DNA from: Manis javanica
Taxonomy: Eukaryota > Chordata > Mammalia > Pholidota > Manidae
DNA: 64,000 bases
Assembly (NCBI RefSeq): GCF_040802235.1
Contig: NC_133167.1
Location: forward strand, 2,557,001-2,621,000
Direction of reading: 5' to 3'
The position numbers were made by a program, and so were the translations under genes. Each line of letters begins with the position of its first letter. Positions within the stretch are counted from its first letter, which is position 1. Of this stretch, positions 32,177-43,500 are shown piece after piece. The notes under the pieces are model-generated. The model ran no database searches. It was given only the letters and a program-made list of their open reading frames with translations, and was not told the DNA's origin.

Positions 32177-33059
32177 GGCAGCAGCCGGCCTCTCCTTCAG
32201 CTCCAGGTTCCAGGCGGTTCCAGGGGGCTCCCTCCTCTCTGGGTCTCAGCTCTGGGCTTGGGGTGCTGAGGGGAGGTCACTTGCATTTCTCTTGCCAATG
32301 GTCGGAGCAAAGCTTCCCAGCCAAGGGCCTGCAGATCCACAGGAGAGAAGCCCGCAGCCTGGGGTGGCCAGGTGGGCGCCTCCACCTGTCGGCCCCTCCC
32401 TCGTTTACCTACCCGGGCCTTGCAAATCATCTAGGTGTGCTGTGACGCAGGAGGGCCTCGGCGGCCGGCTCTGAGGGAGGCCCTAGGGACTGGCCCCAGG
32501 GTGACAACCCTTGCTTCTGGCAAAGCTAGGCCAGTCCCTGCTGTCCTCATGTGTGCAGCTGAGGACATGGTCTATACGAGTTACTGCCATGACTGATGAG
32601 TTAATTCCTGGGCTACAAGGTGCTTCCCTGCCTGGCTCACCTGCCTGATTCCCCCACACCCACCCTGCACAGCCCCTCCCTCCGCCTTGGGCATCAGTCC
32701 CATGTTGGTGAAGAGACCCTTGAGAGTGTCCCCGGCTCCCACTGTGTCCAGGACCGTCCAGGGGAGGGCGCTGGAGGCGGAACAGAGACAACGGACTTGC
32801 CTCCCTTTGCTGGCAGAACGTGAAGAGTCAATGTGCCCCTGGCTCAGGCTAGAGGAAGAGGACAGGGGATTCCGATGGCAGGCCACTGTCACCGGGAGCT
32901 GCCCGCATGGGCACAGCGCTGTGTGCCAAGAATGGAGGCCTTGCCTGGATGTGGGGATAGGAGCCCAGCACCTCGAATGACAGGTCAGTTTGGGACACTC
33001 AATACCAGGGGCTCAAAACAGATCCTCATCGTCAGACTGCTACTGAGCAGAGCGGTCGT

Positions 33060-33330
33060 TAAAAATACGCTGTTTGGTTGTTGTTTTTTGTTGTTATGAT
33101 AAAAATAACACATACTTGTTGTGGAACATTTGGGAAGCACAGAAAAATATAAAGCAGAAAATTTAGCCCGTACAGAGGCCATGCCTGTGAACACTCCCTG
33201 TGTCTTACCGGTCTCCACGCTGGAAGGGCTGCTGGCTGTTTTGGGTCCTGTTTTATTACTTGATACTTACAGCGGCAGCATTTCTTACGTGATTTGTCTT
33301 TGAAAATGTGATTTCACATTTCCCCATGAT
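33060..33330. repeat. Old LINE-like repeat fragment
   Basis: The AT-rich text around GGAAGCACAGAAAAATATAA, with ATAAAAATAACACATACTTG before it, resembles a widespread ancient LINE fragment; I cannot name the family surely. Confidence 0.4.
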
Positions 33331-34453
33331 GGGGATGTCACAGTTTAAGAAGCTGGAAATGACATCAGTCCCTTCTATTAATGGACATTCGGTTGTGTGC
33401 TGTTGGACTATGATAACTGACACGGTGTCCCCTCTGCAATGCAGAGGGTGGCATCACCACAGCAAGGTGTGTGCCCGCCTTCCAGCTCCACACATGGCCG
33501 CTGGTGGTCCAGCTCGGGGCAGTGGGGCGTGGAGGTAAGGCTGCCCTGACTCCCAGCCCGGCAGCTCCATGCGGGCTGGCCCGGCACAACTGGGCTCCCC
33601 CACCTCATCTCTTATCTCTGGGGTCTGTTTTGGGCACAGGGTGCCATCTAGTCATATTTCCATTTCCCTGTCACCAGAACTCACTGATGCTCCCAGTGAC
33701 GTAACTGGTGGAACAGTTTTAAAAATACACTGTTTCTAAAAATCCCTGTTTCCCCAGGGACCCGCTGTGGCCCTTGATCTCAGGGCAGCTTCCTGGTGGA
33801 GTGTCTCCGCTTTCTCTGTGCTGGCCTGTTTCAGTGGGTGACCATATTTAGGGTCAAAACCACCTTGTTTGATGGATGATGGCTCTGTAATTATGATATG
33901 TTTTCTGTTGTCTCCCTCCCTCCTCATGTGTCACCTGCACGGCAGTGTGGTTCCAAGGGCTTGGCAACAGAGGGGGCAGGGGACGGGGGCGAGCATGGAC
34001 ATCAGAGCCCCCAACACCTTCCAACACACTCCTCCCGAGGGCTCCCCACTGCCAGCCTGTGACCAGCCCTCGCCCAGTTTCACTGGTCATGTTTGGGGGC
34101 AAAGAGCTGGGGCCTCGCTGACCAGGCAACAGCGTGTGAGATGCTCACAGGTGCCCAGAGTCAGCATCCTGCTCTTTAGAACCTGCTCCTTGAAACACAG
34201 GCTGGTGGCGCTGGCGTCCCAGGCAGAGACCCGTCTCATACAGGACCTCAGCCCACCCCACCGTGACCCTGGGATCGGGCAGGTCGGCACCGCACCCCAT
34301 TTTGCCACTGAGGAGGCGGGGGCTCTGTGGGGCTGAGGATGCTGCTGCAGGTGTTTCGGTGGAGCTGAGATGAGGACTCGGGTCCCCACTGAGGGCTGGG
34401 ACCCTCTCTGGGGTGGCAAGCACCACAGCAGAAGCCAGCCAGGAATGGGAGCC

Positions 34454-34459
34454 TTTATT
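34454..34459 (-). terminator. ESPNL: ESPNL polyadenylation signal AATAAA
   Basis: The minus strand reads AATAAA about 1.5 kb after the ESPNL stop, giving a plausible 3' UTR from 35951 down to about 34435. Confidence 0.6.
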
Positions 34460-35951
34460 TAGCAAACTCACACCCAGCTCGGAGGGTCTGGAGCCCGGGC
34501 CACGCCTCCTCCTTCCCTGTCCTGGCCGCCCCACTCCCTGACTCGTCCACTTCCTCTCCCCGAGAGTGCCCCCACCGTGGGACCCCAAGTCAGCCGGCTG
34601 GGAGGGCTCTGTGTTTCACGCAACAACTCGCCGGCGCTCTCCAAGCTCTGCAGTGGGGTGGGGACACTGCGGGGGACCCTGTCCCAAGGGGGGCCGGGCT
34701 GCAGGGAGGCAGCAGCCAGGGGAAGGTTCCTGAAACCCCCACCACCCAGCCTGTTGAGGCAGTCGCCTGGCCACAGGGCTCTCTCCCTAAAGGACTCTGG
34801 GGGAGCCCTTGTCGGCCCCACAGGTGTGGGCTGGTGGGTCATTCTCCTGGCTGCCAGGGATGTACCCGGGGACGAGTCACATCCCATGGCCAGACGTGCG
34901 GGGCTTTGTCCAGCGACTGTTACGCCCTGCGGCCTTGGAGGCCCTCTGAGGGCACGTCCACCTTTCCTTTGTCCCTCGTGGAGAAGGGTGGGGGTGCCAA
35001 CCGGGGGACCACGGGGAGTGGCTGTGTCTCATCGCCTCCCAGCTGTGTGTCCCCTCCAGGCCTGCCGCTCACCTCTGAGGGCGGGCATCGGTGCCCCTGC
35101 TCAGAGCCCTTCAGCCTCTGCTTCTCTTGAAGAAGTTCCTGATGTCCCGGCTCTCAAGGGCCGCAGGGGGTGCCCTGCCGCTGCCTTGGGCTGTGCGCCT
35201 GGGAGGGCCTGGTCAGCTGGAGACAGGAGCCCCCCAGGGAGCCTGCCTTTTGGAGCCCAGAGCCTCTGAAGCGTGCTGGGGGGATGCTGGCGTGGCTGGC
35301 AGCGGAGCTCATCAGTTGGCGGGTGGCTGAGTGCGGCCGGCACACGCGTCGGGGGGGGGCCGTCTCCTGGCTTGAGAATCGGGGAGGGCAGTTCAGTCCA
35401 AGGGAAGGCCTCCGGCCCACGGAGTCCCATTCTTTCCGTGTCCCCCAGCTCTTCTCCCATTCAGATGGGAAAGAGGCCTGGCCCGGTGAGAGGGCGTGGC
35501 CCAAGGTCACCGGGAAAGCCGAGCCAGGACCATGGAGGGCAGATGGAGGCTCTGGGCGTGGCCAGGGTCACCAGCACGGGAGGCACTGAGGGACAGGCCA
35601 CGCAGGCCACTAGAAGGAGGGCCCACGGGACATAGCCCTGGTATCCAGGTGCCCAGGGATGAACCGGCAGAAGATCTGGGGCTGGGACCACAAGTCTTCT
35701 AACTTCAGAGATGATCAGGAGACAGAGGGCTTCTTGGGTTCAGCGGTGAGAAGGGTTTCTGAAGCCAAGCCCCTCAGCTGAGGGGGAACCTCCGCCGCAG
35801 GGCAGAGCTGGGGGGTGGCAACTAGCACGTGAGTATTGGCTGGCCTGGCTTTGGGGCTCACCTGGCCACCAGGTGGGTGAAAAAGGAAACGGAGAGAAAA
35901 ACAGAACCACCCTGCAAAACCCCGCTCAGGGAGGCAGGCCGCCAGCCCGTC
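34460..35951 (-). other. ESPNL: Probable ESPNL 3' UTR
   Basis: This gene-free, GC-rich stretch lies between the ESPNL stop and the AATAAA signal. A MIR-like trace lies around 35455-35530. Confidence 0.5.
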
Positions 35952-37514
35952 TCACTCTCCACAGCTGAACATTTCGGCCTCTTTCTCCTTCCAGAACGTG
36001 AAGCTCCGGTCGATGTAGCCACAGATGTCCTCGCTGTTGAAGCTGCCCCGCCGGGAGCTGGACCCCAGCCGCAGTGCTGCAGGCTCAGGGCCGACGCTGG
36101 GGACGGCAACGTGGGGCAAGGGCTGGAGGCGAGTCAGGCCTGACGTGCAGCTGGGCTCTGTACCCCAGGCGGGACTATGACCGGAGCTGAAGAATTGGGC
36201 TTTGATGTCTTCGAAACCATCGGTCCAGGCACGGCGGCCAGTGGCCACCTCGTCGGTCACGGCCTTGTGGAAGGCACGCGCCGCCTCCCAGCCATGGGCA
36301 CCCAGGTGCTCGAAGACCTCGAAGCAGAGCAGGTGGCGCATGGTGCGCTCCTCGGGGGGCAGGTCGCACTCCAGGAGCTGGAAGTAGCCCAGCATGAAGA
36401 GGTCCAGCGTGAGGCTGCTGTAGGGCACGGGTGCCCCATCCACATGGGGCAGGAACTGCTCTGGGGACAGCAGCCCCCGGGGCCGCCTGCTCAGCCTGCG
36501 CAGCTGCTGGGCCGGCACATGCTCCATGATGGCCTTCCAGTTGCCCAGCAGGTGGGTGATGACGCTCCGCTGTCGCCACAGGTGGCCGAGCCGGGGGCCC
36601 TCGCTGGGTGGCAGGGAGGGCAGTGGAGGACCGCTGGCCACCTCCTGTGCCGGTGGCCCAGTGCCACGGGCCTCCAGGGTCCTGTAGGCTGCTGTCTTGA
36701 GGGCTGGTGCGTAGGCCGACTTCTTCCAGTGGCTGAGGAACAGCATGATGATGCGCTCCTTGCGCCCGCTGGCCAGGGCAGGGCAGGGCATGGCACCCAC
36801 CTCGGACGGGACCCCCTCGCAGCTGAAGCCGGAGTCGCCAGGCCCAGGCTCCCGTCCAATCAGGCTGTGGGGCTGCGCAGGTGCCGGCCAGCAGGGTCCT
36901 GGGCATTGCTCGTGCTGGGCCCCCGCCTCACCGGGGCCTGGGTTTGTGCTGCAGGACAGGCCTGGAGCTGACTCGAAGTTGCCACGTAACCTCCGCACGG
37001 ACACCCCACACCGCTGGATCTCACACTGGGCAGTGGTCCGTGGGGACCTGGCTGGGGTCTCCCTGCAGAGCTCCTGGTGGGGCAGGGCAGCTGGCTTCTC
37101 CTGGCCCTGCACCAGCCCGTCCATGCCCTTCAGCAGCAGGGACATGCTGCGGACCAGCCAGGCCACGTGGCTGCACCAGAAGGGCAGGGGCTGCCCAGTG
37201 GGCATGGCCCCCTCGGCTGCTAGGGTCAGGGCCTCCTCACCCTGCAGCTGGGGTGCCTGGGGAGGGAAGCGGCTGTTGACAATGACGCTGACCGGTGGTG
37301 CAGGCAGCTGGGCCTGCAGCTTGGCTGCTGGCCTGTCCGGCTGGCTCTCGTACTCCAGGCAGCGGTGTCGCAGCTGCAGGTCAGCAATCTGCTGCTCCAG
37401 GTGTGCCAGGTCATCCTCAGTCAGCAGCTCCCCAAAGGGGCCCAGGATGGCCTGGTGGGTCTGTGAGTACCGCCAGGCCGCCTGCACTGTGGGGCCCAAG
37501 CTCCCACCGCTGTC
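35952..37514 (-). CDS. ESPNL: ESPNL exon 9 (long terminal exon)
   Basis: The acceptor is TACCCAG and the stop TGA is at 35954-35952. Its 520 codons include [20 protein letters not shown] near the start, a low-conservation middle, and the conserved C-terminal blocks [60 protein letters not shown] and [20 protein letters not shown]. Confidence 0.95.
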   Translation of the reverse strand, partial: DSGGSLGPTVQAAWRYSQTHQAILGPFGELLTEDDLAHLEQQIADLQLRHRCLEYESQPDRPAAKLQAQLPAPPVSVIVNSRFPPQAPQLQGEEALTLAAEGAMPTGQPLPFWCSHVAWLVRSMSLLLKGMDGLVQGQEKPAALPHQELCRETPARSPRTTAQCEIQRCGVSVRRLRGNFESAPGLSCSTNPGPGEAGAQHEQCPGPCWPAPAQPHSLIGREPGPGDSGFSCEGVPSEVGAMPCPALASGRKERIIMLFLSHWKKSAYAPALKTAAYRTLEARGTGPPAQEVASGPPLPSLPPSEGPRLGHLWRQRSVITHLLGNWKAIMEHVPAQQLRRLSRRPRGLLSPEQFLPHVDGAPVPYSSLTLDLFMLGYFQLLECDLPPEERTMRHLLCFEVFEHLGAHGWEAARAFHKAVTDEVATGRRAWTDGFEDIKAQFFSSGHSPAWGTEPSCTSGLTRLQPLPHVAVPSVGPEPAALRLGSSSRRGSFNSEDICGYIDRSFTFWKEKEAEMFSCGE

Positions 37515-40500
37515 CTGGGTACAGGGAGGGCAGGTCAGTGGGGCCGAGGCCCACACTGCGTCCCAGCAGGGAGAGGGCGTGTTCCCGCTTGATACAAGCT
37601 CTCCGTGGTGGCCTGGCCTCAGGAGCCCCCAGGGACGCCAGCCCAGCCCCTGGGCACGAGCAGGCATTGGCCTGGGCTTAGAGAATAAATGTAAATGCAG
37701 TGGCTGGCCAGTCCCAGTCCTGAGGCTCAGAGCAGCCGCCCTCCGAGCAGATCACCCCTCCAACCCCACGCAGCCACGGCAGTTGCCCAGACCTGCTGCA
37801 ACATAAGCCCACGGAGAACAGGGCTGGTGCCCTCACTGCCAGGGCAGGGCTTGGCAGGTAGGCTGGGACACAAATTGTCGGATAAAAGAGCAGGTGGGAA
37901 TCGCACCTCTAACGTGGGTGAGGTGCACTGCTTGCAGCCCTCTGAGCTGGCTTGGCTTCACTGGCAGAAGAGGAAGGTGAGGCCACAGAGGGGCAGGCAG
38001 CGGGCTACCGGGGTCTCGAGACTCGAGGTGTGGGCTCAGGGCCCCCACCATCCATGTCCGCCTGCCCCCCTCTCTGCCCTCTACCACCTGGTCCCACCCT
38101 GCCCCTCATGGGCCATTCTCTTCACAGGTCACACGCCTCCTGGTCACTCCCCGCACCGCCCTCCCTTCGGGCCTCACCTGGGCCTCAGGCACTGTGTCTG
38201 TGCCCAGGCGTGCCTGCAACTTCCGCACCATCACCTGCCGCTTCCACTCGGGGATGGGCTGGCCGCTCTCGTCCCATGTGGGCACCAGCCTGTCCAGGTC
38301 TGAGGGCGGCCCGTCCAGGTGCAGCATGGCCAGGCCATCTGAGTGCCCCTCTGCTGACTCCGGCCCCTGTGCGGATGCAGACTGGTCACTCAGGCCCCGA
38401 GGGGACCCTGCCTGGGATCAGAGGGGAGGAGGGGCAGGCCAGGGAGTAGGGGAGACCACAGACAGCAGCCCCAGCTTCCTGAGTGTGAGCCTGTGGGGGC
38501 AGGGACCCCCTGTGTGAGAGGGGGAATCTCTGGCTTAGAGAGGCAACCAGAGATTCCTTTTACTCTGTGTGGCTGAGAAGAGATGGCCAGAGTTGCCACG
38601 TGGAACGGGCAAACTCCTTGGGGGAACAGGCAAAGCCCGGTGGCCAGTCCTGGACTGCGGGACTTGTCAGAGCCTTTAATGTGCTATGTACACTGCAACT
38701 CCCCAAGAGGGGCAGCGCTTGCAGCATTTCCCAAACTCGTGCCGAACATCTTAGTGACTGTAAGTTCCCAGGACTATCTCAAGGAAAGGGCAGGCTGGGT
38801 TTGTAAGGGATGTGCCCAGAAAGAGGAGAAACAGGAGCAGGTCCCGGGCCGGACGGGAGCCTTCAAGGAGGAGGGCAGCAGGTCCAGGCCTACCCTCCCC
38901 GGGAACACCTGCTGGTCTGTATGCAGCAGTGCCTGAGAGGGGCACAAAGCATCCCTGGGTTCAGAGGTCAAGGTGAGGTGCTCCTTGGGATCTGAGAAGA
39001 GCCCACTTGTATGTTGGGGCGATAAGCTGATTATGGCCCTGACATTCCCATCTCATGGGATACCAGGGGCACCCTCCAGAGTGAGCCAGTCACCCCAGGT
39101 GCTGGTCTGGCATCTCCCTGCAAGGGCGGGCCTGGCTGCCCCAGAAGTGACCTGGCCAGGCCCACGTAGGAGGGCACGGTGAGAGGCCATCTGGGGGACC
39201 GTGGGAGACAGGGCTGTGGAGGAGGGGGCGCACCGTGGGGACGGCCATGGCACTGGCGGCGGCCCTCGGAAGGACGTCGCAGGTCATCTGCTCCCCGGGA
39301 AGAGGTCGGCTGGGCTGGGCTGGACTGAGGCATGCTGCTGCTGGCCGAGGGGAGCTGGAGTCAGAGAGGCTGCCAGAGAGGGCCGCGCGGGGAGGGGAGA
39401 CCCTGGGCCTGGGCAGAACCGGCCTTCCTGGGGGACCACTGGACTCAGGGCCACAGACCCACCAGCCTCCCAGAGTGCCCTGGGGTCTGGGCACACTCCC
39501 GGGGCCCACCCCAAGCCTGGCTGGCTGCAGAGCCTGCACATACCCCTCATCCCATCCCAGGGCAGCCTGGAAGGGGCAAGGAAGGGCACGGGACCCAGGG
39601 CCGCGCCATCAGCCCACCCCTCCCTCGGCTCACGCGCACCGCAGGGCCACTCCCGGGCGAGTCTGCACCTCACACACGGTCCTGTGTGGGACCAGGTACC
39701 CACAAGCCATCCGTGAAGCAGGCCCACCCTCATCCATGTGGGGCCTGCTGACAGTATTAATGCTCTTCCCTTTCACTTCGATAAGTGCTGGTGACAGTCC
39801 CCTAGCGGGTAGTGACCTGCAGGTTGAGGACCATCCCCCGTCCCTGCGAGCCAAGGATGCCTGACCAGCTGGAGTCTCAGACCACAGCAGCAGGCTCGGA
39901 AGGGGCCTGGGCATCCTGCCTGGGCTTCGATTCACTTCCAGATGAGCTGAGGCCTGAGAGGACGAGGCCGCCCACCATGGCTGGGGAGACCCTGGGGCTC
40001 AGAGCTCGCTGGGGGCCGGAGCCTGGGCAGGAGGCGTGTAGCTGGGATTGCAAGTGCCCTTTACGGAGAACACGGATCCTCACTTTAAAGCAACAGAAAC
40101 AATGAAGGAAACCAGGAAGAAGCCGGAGGCTTGGGTGACGGGAGGGCCGACCCCACGCCTGTCCTGACGTCCCGTGTGCCAGCGGCCTGGAGTGAGCTGC
40201 TCTCACTCCCGAAGGGCCTCAGAGCCAGCAGCGCCTGCTCCAGCCCCCGCGCCCAGGCCAGTCCCCTCTGGACACCTGTACTCACGGGTGGGGCTCCTGG
40301 GACATGGGTCACCTCTCCTTGCCTCCAGGGAGGGCCTCACAGCGGACAGTGGGGGAGGTGGAAACGGTGGGGGCGGGGGCGTCATCAGAAGCAGCACCTG
40401 GAGGTGGACAGGCCCGATCAGGAGAAGGCCCCGGCAGGCCCTGATTTGGGCTGCCGGCACTGCCAGGTTGGGGTGGGGGCACGCAGAGGGCTAGCCCTCG

Positions 40501-43500
40501 CCTGGTCTCCCTGGGGGGCTGTGCATTTCGGAACAGGGCTTGGAGAAGGTTAAGTGTGCAGGAGGGAAGAGTAATACCCCTCAAGGTTCTGTCCCCCATG
40601 TTTCTCCACTCGCTCCCCGCCTGCTGACCGGAGCGCCCCAATTACCCCCGTGTACTCTCTGAGCGCCATCAGTCGCTGTACCACACCACACCACCACCAC
40701 TGGGTGAATCCCCATCTCAAGGCCTTGCTGGAGACACCTTAACAGCTCCGGGCGCTGGGTTAGGGCCCAGTGTTAGCTTGGGGTCACCTCTTTCCAGCCT
40801 TACAAGGGATGCGCACACACACCCGTCTGCACACGCATACACACACACACATGCACACACGCGCCCTCCCTGATGGCCCCTGGCTTCTGTGCTGAAACAA
40901 ACGGTCTGGAACCGCCACATCTCTGGGAGGAGAGCCCCAGCCTCTGGGCCCAGGGAAAACCACCGTGAACTCGGAACCCTTCTCAGCCCCAGGAGCAGAG
41001 GCCCGTTGGCTATGGCCACACCTCGAAGTGGTGGCACTATGCCCAGGACCCATCATGTAGTGTCCAGGCCACCATCCCCAGGGCCACCTGGAAACAGAGA
41101 CAACCAAGACTGTCCCCAGAAACCTGGTGTTGGGGAAATCCATGCCTGGACTACAGGGTCACCCTAGTCTCATCTCCACACCCTGCTCCAGGGCTTGGCC
41201 ACCTTCAGCTGCTGACACATGGACAGCCAGAAAGAGCCCTTGACCTAGAGCTGTCCCCCGAGCTCAGCCCTGCTCAGACTTTTGCATTTGACCAACGGGA
41301 GCCAAGACCCCTGTTCTGGCCGGTTCCTGGGCTCACGAGCCGGGCCAGGCGGGAGACACGAGGTATGCAGACCACCGTGGCACCACGGGTGTGGCCAGCA
41401 CCAGGGCTGTGCTTGGCTCCGTGCCTGCAGGGCCCTCCTCAGGCAGTAGAGAAATGTCCTCCCAGGACCCCGGAGCTGGGCTTGCTGCTGGTTCAAAGCT
41501 GAAAGCTGAAGGCAGGCTTCCCCCTGCCTCCCAGACGGCAGATGCCTGGGCTCCAGGCTGCCCAGCTTGTGTACCAGCCAGTAGGGTGTCAGGCTTCACT
41601 CCCTCTGAGCACCCCACCCTGGCCATCAACCTAAGCTCCTCACGCTGCCCTCCCCTCCAGTGGGCACCGGAGGCCATAGTGCCCCCGCAGTGGTGCTGGA
41701 GGTAGCCTGAGCAGGACAAGCACCTGCCAGCCCTGTGTGGATGTCGGCCGGGAGCTGGGGCCAGCCAGGAGTGCGGGGCCCAGTGCTGCAGCTTGGTTAA
41801 ATGCTCTGCTTCTGTCTTGAGATTCTTAATCATTTTGAACAGAAAGCCTGAATTTTCATTTTGCTCTGGGCCCTGTGCGTGATGTAGCTGGTCCTGCTGG
41901 GCAGACCCTTGGCCACTCTGTGTCCCCTGCTCATCAGTAAGGGGGGCCTAGTCCAGGGGGTGCAGACCTGAGGGTGGGTCTGGGGGTTCCCTCAGGGGAG
42001 CCCTGGGTCTGTACCCACCAGCTCAGGCCCTCAGTGGGACTCCCACCCGGGATCCCAGCCCACTGTGGTCACTGGAAACGAGCAGAGCCTGGACCCCATC
42101 TGCCTGGCGCCATGCCCGTCACACGTCACTCCTTCCAGGAATCCGGGCTGAGGACCCAGGAGCCCAGGCACCTGGCAGATGAGGGAGCAGCCACTGGCCC
42201 TCCCAGCCTGGAGGACGCAAGGTGGCAGGGGCCGGGTGGGGAGCGGAGGGAGCTGTGTCCGTCCCGCCCGTCAGGGCTGTCTGCCACCCCTGGAAGCCAG
42301 GAGACGCATTAATATTGAAGGCCCAGGTGTCGGGTGGCCAGGCGGGCTTGGGGTCCCTCACCTCAGCAACTTAACCCTCCCAGAGCAGGGGCCACAGAGG
42401 TGGGGGGGACCTGAGATCCTTGGGTCATGTGAGAGGGAGAGACCACCCAGAGGAATCCCCCAGAACAATACCTTCACCCCCAGTACAGCCCCCAGGGCAC
42501 AGAGAGGGCAAGGGGCTTTTCCAGGACCCCACAGGTGGGATGTGGCAGAGTTGGGGCCAGAATCTTACGTGAGACCCCAGTCCTTGCTCCTGCTGGGATG
42601 GGAAGCCCCTCAAATCACTGCTCCTCTGGTTCAGGGACACCAGCAGTGGGAGAAGGGGCAGGTGGGTGGGCCTCGGGCAGGGAGGCCCAGGGGAGGTTGC
42701 CTCTCGGTCCTTCCAAGGACGCAGGGCCCTGGCTGCTCCTTACCTGGCGCTCCTCAGGGCTGCATCTGCACAGAGGGGTCCAGAGGGACGAGCAAGCTGC
42801 TCACCACTCACTCTGAACCAGGGGTTCCCCAGGGGCTCCTGTGTGCACAGCAGCCGTCTCGGCCCAAATCACGTCACCCTGGGACCTGGGGGCACGGGGA
42901 CCCAACAAAACATGATATGCTCGCTCTCTGCTGAGTGTGTCCTCCCAGGGGATTGGTGTCTTATTTTATTCCAGGGCCACAAGGCAGGCATAGGCTGGCT
43001 TGCAAGCTTTAAGCAGGGCCCAGTTGGACCAGGCATGACTAGAGAAGCTGGCACTGATGGTCTGATGGACAGACGGGGGCTGAGCCCCGCTGGGCCCCTG
43101 CCCAGCCATGATGGTGTCCCCCTGCGCCCTGCCCCTGCCTGGGAGCCCTCAGCCCCTCCCCTGGCTGAATCTGCTCTCAGGGGTGAGGGGCAAGAACTGC
43201 CTTCCCCCCAGAGTGCAGGGCTCAGCTGGGGTGACAGCAGCCCCTTCATGTAGGGATCTGGGGCGCAGGCGAACGGACTTTGGTCCCAGTACAGCCGGGG
43301 GAACCTCCTGCAACCCTCCTGGGCCCTGGGGCTGAGTCCTACCCCACCTCTCACCTGGGAGAAGCCCCAGAAGTCAGGAAGAATGCAGCCCTTGCTGGGA
43401 AGCTGGGCCTGGCGCAGTGGGACTCAGGCCTCAACACAGTTGTTGCCATGGTGTCACAATCGTTCTGAATTGTACCCAGGACAGGGGTTGACTGCAGCCC

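Larger units (their letters stand above)
31556..34453. other. KLHL30-ESPNL intergenic spacer
   Basis: No gene is recognised. It holds the muscle-type motif cluster near KLHL30 and an old AT-rich repeat at about 33060-33330. Confidence 0.6.
37515..40285 (-). other. ESPNL: ESPNL introns 6, 7 and 8
   Basis: Intron 8 (37515-38177), intron 7 (38367-39233) and intron 6 (39341-40285) show no repeat or exon beyond those listed. Confidence 0.55.

Noticed and set aside
36745-37806. 353-codon open frame on the plus strand
   Set aside because: It lies antisense to ESPNL exon 9. The minus-strand frame matches the conserved protein, and the plus-strand frame is a GC-rich shadow without family features.
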